Positions 17,451 through 26,832 of a stretch of DNA of 64,000 nt are shown one piece after another. Positions within the stretch are counted from its first letter, which is position 1. Each line of letters starts with the position of its first letter. Position numbers and translations under genes: made by a program. A model generated the notes under the pieces. That model was not told where the DNA came from. It did no database searches and saw nothing but the letters and a program-made list of their open reading frames with translations. The DNA comes from JBEEOW01 sp041191405 (GTDB lineage: Bacteria > Bacteroidota > Bacteroidia > Cytophagales > UBA9547): contig JBEEOW010000007.1 in NCBI GenBank assembly GCA_041191405.1, positions 74,974-138,973 of the forward strand. Reading direction: 5' to 3'.

Positions 17451-19406
17451 TCAGTTATTTTTTTTCAAAACCACAGCTTCTCTATAAGCTTTACTTAATT
17501 CAGTAACCATGGTATTCCATGAATCAAAGTTTTCTTTTTGAAGCAGTAAAGCATCTAACCAAACACTCCTTTTCATTTTAATTTTATTTCCAATTTGTTC
17601 AAATGAAATTCTATAACCAAAATATTTTGAAGCAAATTCTTGTCCGTGAGGCAAATACGATAACTTAAAACCTTGAGGTATTTGTAAAACTACAATTTCA
17701 TCATCAATAAATTTATAATCTTTTTCTATACTAATATCCCTTTCAGGTTTTGTTTGTGTATTATAAAAAGGTTTTTTTAAATGAAGATTAATATAAATTT
17801 CATCATCAATAGTTTTTGCATAATCTTCAATTTTAAAGTTGTAATTAATTTTAGCAACTTTATCTCGATTATATAAATCTAAAATTTGTTCATTTTCTAG
17901 AAAAAATTTATTTGAACCCTTTTGTAAATATGAAGCAATTGCATCTTTTTGTTTTTTTGGATCGTGTGTTAATTGCGTATAAATCAAATCTATTTTAGGA
18001 TAACCTTGTAAAACATTTACTCCTGCCCCCAAAATAGCATTTCCTTTAATAGAAATATTTACAGAATCTGTTCTAGTATTTTGTTCTTTATCTAAAATTG
18101 GAACAAAAGTTTTTTCAAAATTATTTTCATCAATTCCAATTAAACATTGTTTACCTTGAATCATATCTGTAGGTAAACCAAACGGCATATACATACCTGT
18201 TGCATCAAAAAACAACCATTTTTCATCTATTTTGGCAGTACAAATCATGTGATTTGCAGCACTTGGAGATGGATTTTCATCAAAAGTATATGGCAATTCT
18301 CTACTTCCAATCCAAGTTAAATAGGCTTTAATACCCGCTTGTTTTAACATGTAGGTAGTTAAATTGGCCATGTCTTTACAATCACCATATCTTTTAGAAA
18401 GTACAGCCCCTGGTGTACGTGGGATAAATCCACCAAATCCATCCTCAAAAGCAATATATTTGATATTATCTTGAATCCAATAAAAAATTTTCTTTGCCTT
18501 TTCAGTTTCAGTTTTTGATTTACTAACCAGAGAATCAACTAATTTATCAACAGTAGGTTCTTTAATGTTTACTTGGTCTTTAACAAAACCATAAAAAAAC
18601 TTATATAAACTTTTTATATCACCCGAAAACTTCTTTTTATCACCCAATTTAGTTGTTACTTCTTCTACAAACATCATAATATGAGGTGCATAGTATCTTA
18701 AATTCGGACTTTCATCTTCCATTTTATGAACTGCAATTTTATTAGCAGACCATGTAACAGTTATGATATTTCCTTTTTTTGATTCAGAAAAAGTAAGTAA
18801 TTTAGGGTCAATGCCAAATACTTGAAATCTTAATTTTATTCCTTCTGGATGTGAAATACTAAACTCTGAACTCAAAACATTTAAATGTTCGGAAAAGAAG
18901 AATGATGAGATAAACCTTGGTTCTTTTATTTTTTGTTTATAATTCAAAATTGTTCTAGCCCCAACTCTAACCGCTGGATAAACAAAGGATGTTTGTTTTC
19001 CATCATCAAAAAACACACCTGCCCCAAAGTTATCTTGAGTTTCGAATTTTGTAACTGGAATTGTTTCAAATTTATTTTTTTTAATAGGTATTAATGTTTT
19101 TGCATCAATACTTGCAAGTTCCATAAAATGAGAGTGATATACTGATTTTTCGGATAATTGATGTGACTGTTCAGTTAAATGTAACATTTCAGAGTAATAC
19201 TCTGATGTAATTACTAAACTGTCATTTATTAACTGTAAATCAAGATGTTCTCGTTTTTTTAAATAAACAGCATGATGCCCTTCGTATTCTTTTTTTATGT
19301 CTTCAAACTGTACATCAATTTGAGAGTATATGTTGAAATTAACTAAACAAAAAAATATCAGTAAAATACTTTTAAAGTAAGATTTAAATACCAATTCAAA
19401 ATTCAT
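17451..19406 (-). CDS. exported DUF3857 / transglutaminase-like protein, active-site intact
   Basis: This 651-residue protein has a signal peptide (NFNIYSQ), a DUF3857 domain, and a transglutaminase-like core with all three catalytic residues: C343 in RYGDCKDMANLT, His in AANHMICTA and Asp in LFFDATGMYMPFG. Transglutaminase-like proteins of this type act in the periplasm as peptidases or cross-linking enzymes; the substrate is not known. It heads a three-gene minus-strand run with its inactive paralogue and a helicase. The 203 bases upstream (19407-19609) are AT-rich and divergent from a lipoprotein gene. Confidence 0.87.
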   Translation of the reverse strand: MNFELVFKSYFKSILLIFFCLVNFNIYSQIDVQFEDIKKEYEGHHAVYLKKREHLDLQLINDSLVITSEYYSEMLHLTEQSHQLSEKSVYHSHFMELASIDAKTLIPIKKNKFETIPVTKFETQDNFGAGVFFDDGKQTSFVYPAVRVGARTILNYKQKIKEPRFISSFFFSEHLNVLSSEFSISHPEGIKLRFQVFGIDPKLLTFSESKKGNIITVTWSANKIAVHKMEDESPNLRYYAPHIMMFVEEVTTKLGDKKKFSGDIKSLYKFFYGFVKDQVNIKEPTVDKLVDSLVSKSKTETEKAKKIFYWIQDNIKYIAFEDGFGGFIPRTPGAVLSKRYGDCKDMANLTTYMLKQAGIKAYLTWIGSRELPYTFDENPSPSAANHMICTAKIDEKWLFFDATGMYMPFGLPTDMIQGKQCLIGIDENNFEKTFVPILDKEQNTRTDSVNISIKGNAILGAGVNVLQGYPKIDLIYTQLTHDPKKQKDAIASYLQKGSNKFFLENEQILDLYNRDKVAKINYNFKIEDYAKTIDDEIYINLHLKKPFYNTQTKPERDISIEKDYKFIDDEIVVLQIPQGFKLSYLPHGQEFASKYFGYRISFEQIGNKIKMKRSVWLDALLLQKENFDSWNTMVTELSKAYREAVVLKKNN

Positions 19407-19609
19407 AATTGCCTAATATTTTTTTATTGTTTTAACAATAGCTCAAATATAATTAATAATGCGATTTCAAACCTCAATTAAAGATTTTTTTTGAAAATAC
19501 TAAAGAAAAACATGTAGATACAAAAAATATATTTTCCCAATTATAAACCCTTTTATCATATCTTTTTTTCAACATAAGCGTAAAAAACAATCAATTTATT
19601 TAAAACTAT

Positions 19610-20353
19610 ATGAATTATTTAAGACAAGTTATTATAATTTTAATTTGTACTATTATTACTTTAACATCTTGTACAAATTCCGAAAATCATCAAACACAGA
19701 ATAATGATTCAATTGTTTCATTATCAAATGATGAAATTTTTCAAATTGCTTCTGCAATATTATCTAGGGATAAAAATGAAATGATTTGGAATTTAACTGA
19801 TGTTGACTCTGTACCTCAATTAGATACAATGGATTTTTTCACGAATTCAAATACCAAAGATAGATTAATATTAATGAGTGGTCATGCAGGATTATCATCA
19901 GGAACTGCTGATAACCTATTGATTTTATTTGAAAATAATTCTAAAAATGTGCTTTTTGTTTGTCAAATTGGGAATATTGCTCCTGAAGATTTAAGAGATT
20001 TAACAAATGATGGTATTAAAGAAATTATAAGTAAATCATACTCAATATATCAAGGTGAATGTAATGATAATGTGAATATTTTTAATTTAAAAAATGGTAA
20101 ACATAATATTCTCTATAAAAACTTTTCAAAATCTGTAATTGAATGTGGATTAGAAAATTTAAACTCTACCTTCAAACAAGGTGATACACTCGAAGAAAAA
20201 TTTGAATTCTCAATTAAAAATACAGTTAAAAATGAGTATTATATTGAACAAATAAAAACTACCAAAATTCATAATGGAGGTAAAAGCAATGCTGAAATTA
20301 TTAAAAATGCGAATGTTACGTATGAAAATAAATCAATCTATTTGAATCAATAA
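19610..20353 (+). CDS. lipoprotein of unknown function
   Basis: A 247-residue protein with a lipoprotein signal (hydrophobic residues 6-18, lipobox LTSC-T). The mature part is acidic and Asn-rich with no motif I recognise; DLRDLTNDGIKEII and SYSIYQGECNDNVNIFNL resemble FG-GAP or VCBS-like calcium loops only weakly. Probably anchored in the outer or inner membrane facing the periplasm. It stands alone between the divergent transglutaminase gene and the convergent glpD. Confidence 0.75.
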   Translation: MNYLRQVIIILICTIITLTSCTNSENHQTQNNDSIVSLSNDEIFQIASAILSRDKNEMIWNLTDVDSVPQLDTMDFFTNSNTKDRLILMSGHAGLSSGTADNLLILFENNSKNVLFVCQIGNIAPEDLRDLTNDGIKEIISKSYSIYQGECNDNVNIFNLKNGKHNILYKNFSKSVIECGLENLNSTFKQGDTLEEKFEFSIKNTVKNEYYIEQIKTTKIHNGGKSNAEIIKNANVTYENKSIYLNQ

Positions 20354-20379
20354 TTTCAAAAGTATATTTATTTTTAAAA

Positions 20380-21948
20380 TTACCATTTAACTAAATATCC
20401 TTGTGCTAATGCTGTAAACGACTCGATTTGAGCATCAATCCACTGTTGAGGTTTGTGTAATTCTTTCGCCATAATTTGTGCAACAATTGGCGCTGATTCA
20501 ATAGAAGCTTTTGCATCTAACAACAAAAATCTTATTCTTCTAGCTAAAAAATCTTCAACATTTATTGCCATTTCATTACGAACTGCCCACACAATTTCAG
20601 CTTTCATAAATGGGTAATTGGGATGAATTTTTTCTGCTAATGATTCATCAGCTTGAATTAATTGATTTATATTTTTTGCATCTGAACCATAAATATATAA
20701 ATGTGATGATTTATCCTCATTTAAGGTGTAACCATGAATTTTAAAATCGTTTGTTTTACAATTTTCATACTTTAAACCACCAGCTTTAATAGCCAGATTA
20801 ACAGTATCTTCTGCCATTCGTCTGTAGGTAGTCCATTTACCTCCAGTAATTGTAACCAAACCACTTTTGTTTACAAACAACTTATGGCTTCGTGATATTT
20901 CCTTGGTACTTTTGCCTTCTTTATCGGGTTTTGCAAGTGGACGTAAACCACTAAAAATTGATAAAATATCCGACTTAGTTGCTTTTTTATAGATATATTG
21001 ATTCAATGTTTCAAGAATAAATACTACTTCTTGTTGCAACGGTTTTGGTTCTAAACTTTCATTTTCAATTAAAGTGTCAGTAGTGCCTACCAATAATTTA
21101 TCATGCCATGGAATAGCGAACAGCACCCTCCCATCACTTGTTTTAGGTATCATTAAGGCGTATTCTGTTGGCAAAAATGATTTATCTAGCACAATATGAG
21201 TACCTTGGCTCACACTTACTGTTGGTGCTTTTCCTTTTTCATCGAAACCTAGAATCTTATCAACAAAAACGCCTGTAGCATTTACTACAACTTTTGTTTT
21301 AAAATTATACTCTTTCCCTGATTCTAAATCTTTTGCAAAAACACCATTTACTTTTCCGATTTCACTTTTTTGCAAACGTGTAACTTGAAAATAATTCAAT
21401 ATACATGCTCCATTTTCTTGAGCTGTTTGTGCTAAATTTATTCCTAAGCGAGCATCATCAAATTGTCCATCGTGATACACAATTCCATTTTGTAAATTTT
21501 GTTTATTGATGCCTGGTAAAGATTTAATTACTTGTTTTGCAGTAATATAACCCGATTTTCCTAAACTTAATTTGCCTGCTAATAAATCATATAATTTCAA
21601 ACCAACAGTGTATTTTAATCCATCAAAAAATGAAAACGAAGGAATAATAAAAGTTTGATTATCTGTTACATGAGGTGCATTTTTCAATAATAATCCTCTT
21701 TCATGCAAGGCCTCTAAAACCAACTTTATATCACCTTGAGCCAAATATCTTACTCCACCATGAACGAGTTTTGTACTTCTACTTGAAGTTCCTTTAGTGA
21801 AATCAGCTTGTTCGAGTAATAAAGTTTTATATCCTCTCAAAGTTGCATCAAGTGCCACACCTAAACCAGTTGCTCCTCCTCCTATCACAATCATATCCCA
21901 TTGAATATCATCATTTTCAATGAAATGAATATTTTCTGAACGGTTCAT
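20380..21948 (-). CDS. glpD: glycerol-3-phosphate dehydrogenase, FAD-dependent
   Basis: GlpD oxidises sn-glycerol-3-phosphate to dihydroxyacetone phosphate and passes electrons to quinone at the inner membrane. The 522 residues show the FAD fold MIVIGGGATGLGVALDATLRG (about residues 20-40), the substrate loop TSSRSTKLVHGGVRYLAQG, VNATGVFVDKI, FAIPWHDKLLVGTTDT, IFSGLRPLAKPD and VTITGGKWTTYRRMAED. The C-terminal domain is complete. It is divergent from glpT, with a shared 114-base promoter region. Confidence 0.95.
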   Translation of the reverse strand: MNRSENIHFIENDDIQWDMIVIGGGATGLGVALDATLRGYKTLLLEQADFTKGTSSRSTKLVHGGVRYLAQGDIKLVLEALHERGLLLKNAPHVTDNQTFIIPSFSFFDGLKYTVGLKLYDLLAGKLSLGKSGYITAKQVIKSLPGINKQNLQNGIVYHDGQFDDARLGINLAQTAQENGACILNYFQVTRLQKSEIGKVNGVFAKDLESGKEYNFKTKVVVNATGVFVDKILGFDEKGKAPTVSVSQGTHIVLDKSFLPTEYALMIPKTSDGRVLFAIPWHDKLLVGTTDTLIENESLEPKPLQQEVVFILETLNQYIYKKATKSDILSIFSGLRPLAKPDKEGKSTKEISRSHKLFVNKSGLVTITGGKWTTYRRMAEDTVNLAIKAGGLKYENCKTNDFKIHGYTLNEDKSSHLYIYGSDAKNINQLIQADESLAEKIHPNYPFMKAEIVWAVRNEMAINVEDFLARRIRFLLLDAKASIESAPIVAQIMAKELHKPQQWIDAQIESFTALAQGYLVKW

Positions 21949-21978
21949 TTTGAGAAATTATTTATTAAAACAATAAAA

Positions 21979-21986
21979 TACTTTTG
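21979..21986 (+). promoter_or_regulatory. candidate -7 promoter element for glpT
   Basis: TACTTTTG matches the Bacteroidota -7 consensus TAnnTTTG. A TTTG lies at 21949-21952 but the 26-base spacing is longer than usual, so support is weak. Confidence 0.35.
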
Positions 21987-22029
21987 AATGAATATTTTGA
22001 CATTGAATTCAAACTAAACTTCAACTACC

Positions 22030-22042
22030 TTATACCGTATAA
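22030..22042. promoter_or_regulatory. palindrome TTATAC-C-GTATAA upstream of glpT (candidate operator)
   Basis: A perfect 6-bp inverted repeat with one central base, 20 bases upstream of the glpT ATG in the glpD/glpT divergent region. Position and symmetry suit a repressor site; the regulator is unknown and is not encoded next to it. Confidence 0.4.
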
Positions 22043-22062
22043 CGCAAAAAAAGTCTGAAACT

Positions 22063-23382
22063 ATGCTAAACTTTTTATCACCTCCGAAAGCAAAACCACT
22101 TATTTCAGACGAAAAAATAAGTAGTGAATACAAAAAGTTACGATTTCAAGTTTTTTTAGGGATTTTTGTTGGCTATGCAGGATATTATTTAGTGCGAAAA
22201 AACTTTACACAAGTTATGCCCGACTTGGTAAAATTGGGTTTCACAAAAGCTGAACTAGGATTTGCCTTATCAGGAATTTCAATTGCTTATGGAGTAAGTA
22301 AATTTGTGATGGGAATGGTTTCTGATAAAAGTGATGCCAGGGTATTTTTAAGTTTGGGTTTATTTTTATCAGGATTAACAATGATTGTGATGGGACATTT
22401 TTCTTGGGCAACTAGTTCAATTCCAATTATGTTTACCATTTTATTGATACTTGGTTGGTTTCAAGGAATGGGTTGGCCACCATCAGGCAGAGTGATGGTT
22501 TACTGGTTTTCTCAAAAAGAGAGAGGTAGAAAAATGTCTATTTGGAATTTAGCACACAACATTGGTGGTGGATTGGCTGGAAAATTAACTGTGGTGGCTT
22601 TCCTGTTTTTTGGAACTTGGCAAAGTAAGCTTTATTTCCCTGGAATAGTTTGCATCGTAATTTCAATAATTGCTTATTTTTTAATTAGAGACACACCACA
22701 ATCTTGTGGTTTACCAAGCATTGAAACATTTAAAAATGAACCTTCTAAAATTAGTATTTCATCTGAAAAAACAATTGAATCAACTAAAGAAATATTCTTT
22801 AAATACATCATTAATAATAAGTTACTTTGGTATATTTCTATAGCAAATGCATTTGTTTATTTAGTTAGAAATGGTGTGGTTGATTGGGCTCCAACTTATT
22901 TAAGTGAAGTAAAAGGATATAATTTGAGCGAACAAAGCTGGGCTACTTTTGCCTATGAATTTGCAGGAATCCCTGGCACATTACTATGTGGTTATATTTC
23001 TGACAAAGTATTCAAAGGAAAACGTTCAATGGCAATTATCATTTACATGGTTTTTGTGGCCTTGGCAGTGTTTGTTTATTGGCAAAACCCAAAAGGAAAT
23101 TTTTTAATTGACCAAATTGCCTTAATTTCAATTGGCTTTTTTATTTACGGACCAGTAATGTTAATTGGAGTTTTTGCTATTGATTTAGTACCCAAAAATG
23201 CTGCTGGTACTGCCGCAGGTTTAACAGGTTTGTTTGGTTATTTAGGTGGAGCAGCTTTTGCCAATATTGCACTTGGTATTGTTGTTGACCATTGGCAATG
23301 GGATGGCGGATTTATTGTTATTTTAAGTTCCTGTTTATTAGCCATTTTGATTGGAATTGTAATGGCAAAAAGTGAAAAGTAA
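22063..23382 (+). CDS. glpT: glycerol-3-phosphate:phosphate antiporter (MFS)
   Basis: A 439-residue, twelve-helix major facilitator of the organophosphate:phosphate antiporter family. N-terminal GYAGYYLVRKNFTQ carries the family's Arg and Tyr, GWFQGMGWPPSGRVMVYWFS is its signature region, and WNLAHNIGGGLAG and GLTGLFGYLGGAAFANI match GlpT/UhpT proteins. Divergent glpD makes glycerol-3-phosphate the most likely substrate. It sits in the inner membrane and exchanges the substrate for phosphate. Confidence 0.9.
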   Translation: MLNFLSPPKAKPLISDEKISSEYKKLRFQVFLGIFVGYAGYYLVRKNFTQVMPDLVKLGFTKAELGFALSGISIAYGVSKFVMGMVSDKSDARVFLSLGLFLSGLTMIVMGHFSWATSSIPIMFTILLILGWFQGMGWPPSGRVMVYWFSQKERGRKMSIWNLAHNIGGGLAGKLTVVAFLFFGTWQSKLYFPGIVCIVISIIAYFLIRDTPQSCGLPSIETFKNEPSKISISSEKTIESTKEIFFKYIINNKLLWYISIANAFVYLVRNGVVDWAPTYLSEVKGYNLSEQSWATFAYEFAGIPGTLLCGYISDKVFKGKRSMAIIIYMVFVALAVFVYWQNPKGNFLIDQIALISIGFFIYGPVMLIGVFAIDLVPKNAAGTAAGLTGLFGYLGGAAFANIALGIVVDHWQWDGGFIVILSSCLLAILIGIVMAKSEK

Positions 23383-23391
23383 GTGATTAAT

Positions 23392-23492
23392 TGTTAAAAG
23401 TGAAAGGTGGAAATTTGAGATATTCTTTATTCTAAAGTCATAATTCTTAAGTCTTATGTCTTATGTCTTATGTCTTAAGTCTAAAATCTAAA
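23392..23492. repeat. degenerate tandem repeat array (TCTTATG/TCTTAAG units)
   Basis: The gap between convergent glpT and the BatE-like gene holds GTGAAAAGT-like units and then AAGTCTTATGTCTTATGTCTT followed by AAGTCTAAAATCTAAA. No conventional terminator is evident, so the array may provide transcript ends for both genes. Confidence 0.65.
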
Positions 23493-23496
23493 AAAA

Positions 23497-24222
23497 TCAA
23501 TGATTCATAATCAACAAACTACCTTCTCTAATATAAGCGTTTTGATTTTGCCAAGATACTTTATACCAAATATCTTTTTTATCTAAAATTTGAAGTCTAT
23601 TACCTTCGTTTAAAACAGATAGAACTGTACTTGCAGCTGAGGGGGAAGACATTAATAAACTATTTGATTTATTAACAATACCTTTCTGAAATGGGTGATA
23701 TTGAATTAAATAAAACACACCAAATAAATATAAAATTACAGCTACTGCCCTAATTCTAATAATATTTGATTTAATTTTTCTCTTAGCAAGTACATATATT
23801 GTTGCTATTGCACCAAGTAATAGTAAAACAATAATTATCTGGTCGTAATACTTATAATACATCAATAAAAAATACTCAAAATCTGTAAAATCATAACCTG
23901 AAAGATTGTTTTGTGAAGCAAGTTGCTCTAGTTTTTCAAGTACTTTTCTATTCGGACTAACATCATTATACAAATTCAATAAATACAATGCCCTTGAGTA
24001 ATTACCCATACTTTCATGAATAAACGACATTTTAACCAACATTCTCGGCGTGAATTGTTGGTAATTCTGAAAAATATCCTCATAAATATTCAATGCCTTA
24101 GTATATTTCTGTTTCGTAAATAACGAATCAGCTTTATCTAATTTTGAATATCCATTATCAGCAAAAATTTTTGTTACTGATAATGAGAATAATAGAATTA
24201 ATATGTATTTATTTATCGACAT
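23497..24222 (-). CDS. BatE-like membrane protein with TPR and SH3 domains
   Basis: A 241-residue protein with a signal peptide (ending IFADNG), TPR repeats at about residues 25-95 (ADSLFTKQKYTKALNIYEDIF, SFIHESMGNYSRALYLLN), two membrane helices at about 125-145 and 157-175, and a C-terminal SH3-like domain (LLSVLNEGNRLQILDKKDIWYKVSW...). This domain order is that of BatE in the Bacteroides aerotolerance operon. No batA-D genes are adjacent, so it is a stand-alone relative. It probably displays the SH3 domain in the periplasm. Confidence 0.75.
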   Translation of the reverse strand: MSINKYILILLFSLSVTKIFADNGYSKLDKADSLFTKQKYTKALNIYEDIFQNYQQFTPRMLVKMSFIHESMGNYSRALYLLNLYNDVSPNRKVLEKLEQLASQNNLSGYDFTDFEYFLLMYYKYYDQIIIVLLLLGAIATIYVLAKRKIKSNIIRIRAVAVILYLFGVFYLIQYHPFQKGIVNKSNSLLMSSPSAASTVLSVLNEGNRLQILDKKDIWYKVSWQNQNAYIREGSLLIMNH

Positions 24223-24226
24223 TATA

Positions 24227-24257
24227 TTTGCAAAGTTATAAAATTAGCGTACTTTTG
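24227..24257 (+). promoter_or_regulatory. promoter for tRNA-Lys
   Basis: TTTG at 24227-24230 and TACTTTTG at 24250-24257 match the Bacteroidota -33/-7 consensus (TTTG and TAnnTTTG) with a 19-base spacer. The tRNA starts 46 bases downstream. Confidence 0.65.
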
Positions 24258-24302
24258 CATCACCAACAAGGAAATGATTTATATCAACATTCTTGAAAGT
24301 GA

Positions 24303-24375
24303 GATTCCGTAGCTCAGTTGGTAGAGCAATACACTTTTAATGTATGGGTCCTGGGTTCGAATCCCAGCGGGATCA
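24303..24375 (+). tRNA. tRNA-Lys (anticodon TTT)
   Basis: The 73-nt sequence folds into a full cloverleaf. The acceptor stem GATTCCG/CGGGATC has one T-G pair. The D-arm is GCTC-AGTTGGTAGA-GC, the anticodon stem ATACA/TGTAT encloses loop CTTTTAA with anticodon TTT, and the T-arm CTGGG-TTCGAAT-CCCAG is perfect. The discriminator is A and CCA is not encoded. It stands alone between a promoter and a terminator. Confidence 0.97.
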
Positions 24376-24381
24376 CTTAAC

Positions 24382-24416
24382 AAAAAAAGACATTCAATTT
24401 TGGATGTCTTTTTTTT
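24382..24416 (+). terminator. intrinsic terminator of tRNA-Lys
   Basis: An A-rich arm AAAAAAAGACAT pairs with ATGTCTTTTTTTT around a short loop (with TCAATTTTGG), a T-rich tail following directly. It lies 6 bases after the tRNA. Confidence 0.75.
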
Positions 24417-24455
24417 GTTTTAGCCCTTTTTGATTTTCACCAAAATAACAATACA

Positions 24456-25532
24456 ATGAGATTAATCTATTTATTATTAATGTGTTGTTCAATATTTTTA
24501 TCATGTAAAATGAATACACCACTCTCTCCTACCCAAATTGCAATTATTAATCAATTTCCTAAAAATATTGTAATTGCACACAGAGGTACTACTTTTTATG
24601 CTCCTGAAGAAACAGAAGCTGCCATGCGTTGGGCTCGAAATAGCGGAGCTCATTACTTAGAGTTTGATTTACAACGAACTAAAGATGGTTATTTGGTTGC
24701 GCTACATGATGAATCGTTACACAGAACTTCAAATGTAAAAGATGTTTTCCCAAATAGAATCAATGACAAAATTTCGCAATTCACTTATCAAGAGTTACTT
24801 AAATTAAGCTTTGGTTCTTGGTTTAATCTGAAATATCCTGAACTAGCAAAACCTGAATTTGAATACCAAGATATTTTAACGCTTGAAGATATTATAAACA
24901 TTGCCGAAGGGAAAAAAATCAAAAGAGATATTTCAGGCAAAAGAATTATCAGAATAAATGAAACAGGAAAAATTGAAAGTACATACATTTTAGATGAAAC
25001 CGACCAAGGTAACAGACCAGGAATTTATGTTGAAACTAAAATTCCACAACTTTATCCAAATATAGAAATTGATTTAAAAAATAAACTTGAATCTTTACTT
25101 TGGTATAATGCTGATACCAACAAATTAAAAGTTATTGAAACTAAACCTAATAAAATTAAAGTAGCTAATACTGTAAACCGAGTTGTTTTACAGACTTTTT
25201 CAAAAGAAAGCTTGGTAACATTAAACAACACATTTAAACGCAAACTACCAACTTGTTTTTTAATTTGGAGAGGAAATGATTCAACAGATGATATACCAAA
25301 TGATGATTTAAAAACTTTAGAAAAGTGGGTTAATTTTGGAGTAGAAAACGGAGCAACAATTATTGGTCCGAGTATTGGTGGCGAACCAAACAATTATGTT
25401 GATTTATTAACTGAAAAACATTACCAAATCATAAGAAAAAAAGGTTTATTAATACATGCTTATTCTTTTGATACACAAGAACAATGGATTAAATACAAAC
25501 CTCTGTGCGATGGAGTTTTTAGTAATAAGTAG
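24456..25532 (+). CDS. glycerophosphodiester phosphodiesterase, lipoprotein
   Basis: A 358-residue GDPD-family enzyme that hydrolyses glycerophosphodiesters to glycerol-3-phosphate and an alcohol. The signal peptide ends in a lipobox (IFLSC-K). Catalytic motifs are present: IAHRGTTFYAPEET (HR, E), LEFDLQRTKDG (E-x-D), LHDESLHRTSN (His) and a C-terminal AYSFDTQEQWIKYK. The length and the insertion around residues 150-200 fit periplasmic GlpQ-like enzymes. Nearby glpT and glpD would import and oxidise the product, although the genes are separated by the BatE-like gene and the tRNA. Confidence 0.92.
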   Translation: MRLIYLLLMCCSIFLSCKMNTPLSPTQIAIINQFPKNIVIAHRGTTFYAPEETEAAMRWARNSGAHYLEFDLQRTKDGYLVALHDESLHRTSNVKDVFPNRINDKISQFTYQELLKLSFGSWFNLKYPELAKPEFEYQDILTLEDIINIAEGKKIKRDISGKRIIRINETGKIESTYILDETDQGNRPGIYVETKIPQLYPNIEIDLKNKLESLLWYNADTNKLKVIETKPNKIKVANTVNRVVLQTFSKESLVTLNNTFKRKLPTCFLIWRGNDSTDDIPNDDLKTLEKWVNFGVENGATIIGPSIGGEPNNYVDLLTEKHYQIIRKKGLLIHAYSFDTQEQWIKYKPLCDGVFSNK

Positions 25533-25572
25533 AATAAGAACAAGTTTGATTTTAAAAATTCTTATTATTTTT
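25533..25572 (+). terminator. weak intrinsic terminator after the phosphodiesterase gene
   Basis: AATAAGAA (25533-25540) can pair with TTCTTATT (25559-25566) followed by ATTTTTC. The loop is long (18 bases), so it is a weak candidate. The next 65 bases contain a coding-like tail (VTTGTVVDKAPAKA, then TAA) with no start and may be a relic. Confidence 0.35.
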
Positions 25573-25637
25573 CTGATTTAATTGTTTATGTTACAACAGG
25601 AACGGTAGTGGATAAAGCACCTGCAAAAGCTTAATTT

Positions 25638-26180
25638 TCATTTATTTGTTGCTATTTTTTTAACAATTTCAAAAATTATTAAAGTTAAAATTGCAATGAA
25701 TACACCTTGCGAAAAATATATTCCTACAAACTTTAAGCTTTCATTTTCAGTCACATATTCTCGATGTAAACTTGTGGAAAAAATAATGAATTGCTCAAAA
25801 TAAAATCCAATTTTCATAGCAAATGCCACCAATAAAACATACCAATATTTAGTTGCAACTTTATTAATTAACAAAGTAAATGGCAAAATCAAAGAAAAGA
25901 TTAACATTATCCAATAGATAATTTTATAACTTCCATTTCCTAAATAAATGAAAGTAAATTCCATTTGATTAAATACAAAACTTAATAGAAAGTATAAACA
26001 AGTTATTATGGTATAGATAATTATAGACCAACGAATTAAATTAATAGTTTTTTTAGTTTCGAATCTATTTTTAAAGAAAAATTCGATAATTATTAAAGTT
26101 GTAATTATTGGAATTAAGCAATGAATCAGATTAGAATCTAAAATCTTAATTATCTTTTTAAACAATTCCATAAGTATCAA
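25638..26180 (-). CDS. integral membrane protein of unknown function
   Basis: A 180-residue protein with about five hydrophobic helices (near residues 20-33, 47-68, 84-105, 112-127 and 152-172) and no catalytic motif. It is charged only in short loops. I do not recognise the family. It lies in the same direction as sixA with 57 bases between them and might be co-transcribed. Confidence 0.65.
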   Translation of the reverse strand: MILMELFKKIIKILDSNLIHCLIPIITTLIIIEFFFKNRFETKKTINLIRWSIIIYTIITCLYFLLSFVFNQMEFTFIYLGNGSYKIIYWIMLIFSLILPFTLLINKVATKYWYVLLVAFAMKIGFYFEQFIIFSTSLHREYVTENESLKFVGIYFSQGVFIAILTLIIFEIVKKIATNK

Positions 26181-26237
26181 ATTTTAAATTGACGAAATAG
26201 TGAATTAATTAAGATTATTCTAAAAACTTTCAATTTA

Positions 26238-26729
26238 CTACTCCTCCTCCCTAAACCATTTTTTCACCACCGAACCAGTTCCATTACTTAATTCAGCCCA
26301 ATTATCGGTATCAAAACTTAGTTGTACAATGCCACAAGTTGGTAAATCTCCAATTTCTGCCTTGGTTAAGTACTCAGCTATGTAGGTAAAGCCTGGATTA
26401 TGTCCAAAAAGCATAATATTATTTTTGCTGTTATCTAAATTATTTATAACAGATAAAAGTGTTCTAGCGCTTGCTTCATAAATCTCAGGTTCGTGCACTA
26501 TATCTTCTTCTTCAATATTAAAAACTTCAGCAAAATACCTCGCTGTCGAAAGTGCTCTAAGCGCTGTACTACTTACAATTAAGTCGGGTTTTTGAATTTC
26601 TGTACCAATGATTCTGGCTAATCGAGGTGCATCGGTATGACCTTCATTACTCAACTCTCTGTGGAAATCATTTTGGCCAAAACCAATCTTTTCGGCTTTA
26701 GCGTGACGAACTAAATACAAATTTTTCAT
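26238..26729 (-). CDS. sixA: SixA-like phosphohistidine phosphatase
   Basis: A 163-residue histidine phosphatase. The phosphate-binding motif is LVRHAKAE (catalytic His 8), followed by LSNEGHTDAPRLARII, SSTALRALSTARYFAE (second Arg) and MLFGHNPGFTYIAEYL (second catalytic His). The short length and the HAKAE form are typical of SixA, which dephosphorylates phosphohistidine proteins. The substrate protein is unknown; the large histidine kinase at 51 kb has an Hpt domain, but no direct link is visible. Confidence 0.88.
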   Translation of the reverse strand: MKNLYLVRHAKAEKIGFGQNDFHRELSNEGHTDAPRLARIIGTEIQKPDLIVSSTALRALSTARYFAEVFNIEEEDIVHEPEIYEASARTLLSVINNLDNSKNNIMLFGHNPGFTYIAEYLTKAEIGDLPTCGIVQLSFDTDNWAELSNGTGSVVKKWFREEE

Positions 26730-26772
26730 AACACAAATTAAACTGATTTTTAAATAATACTTATATATATAG

Positions 26773-26801
26773 TTGTAATTTAAAAAAAATAATGAATTTT
26801 G
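26773..26801 (+). promoter_or_regulatory. candidate promoter of topA
   Basis: TTG at 26773-26775 and GAATTTTG at 26794-26801 resemble the -33/-7 pair with one mismatch in the -7 element and an 18-base spacer; the start codon lies 31 bases further on. Confidence 0.4.
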
Positions 26802-26832
26802 CAGTCCGAATATTTTAAAGAGAGTTGTTGGT

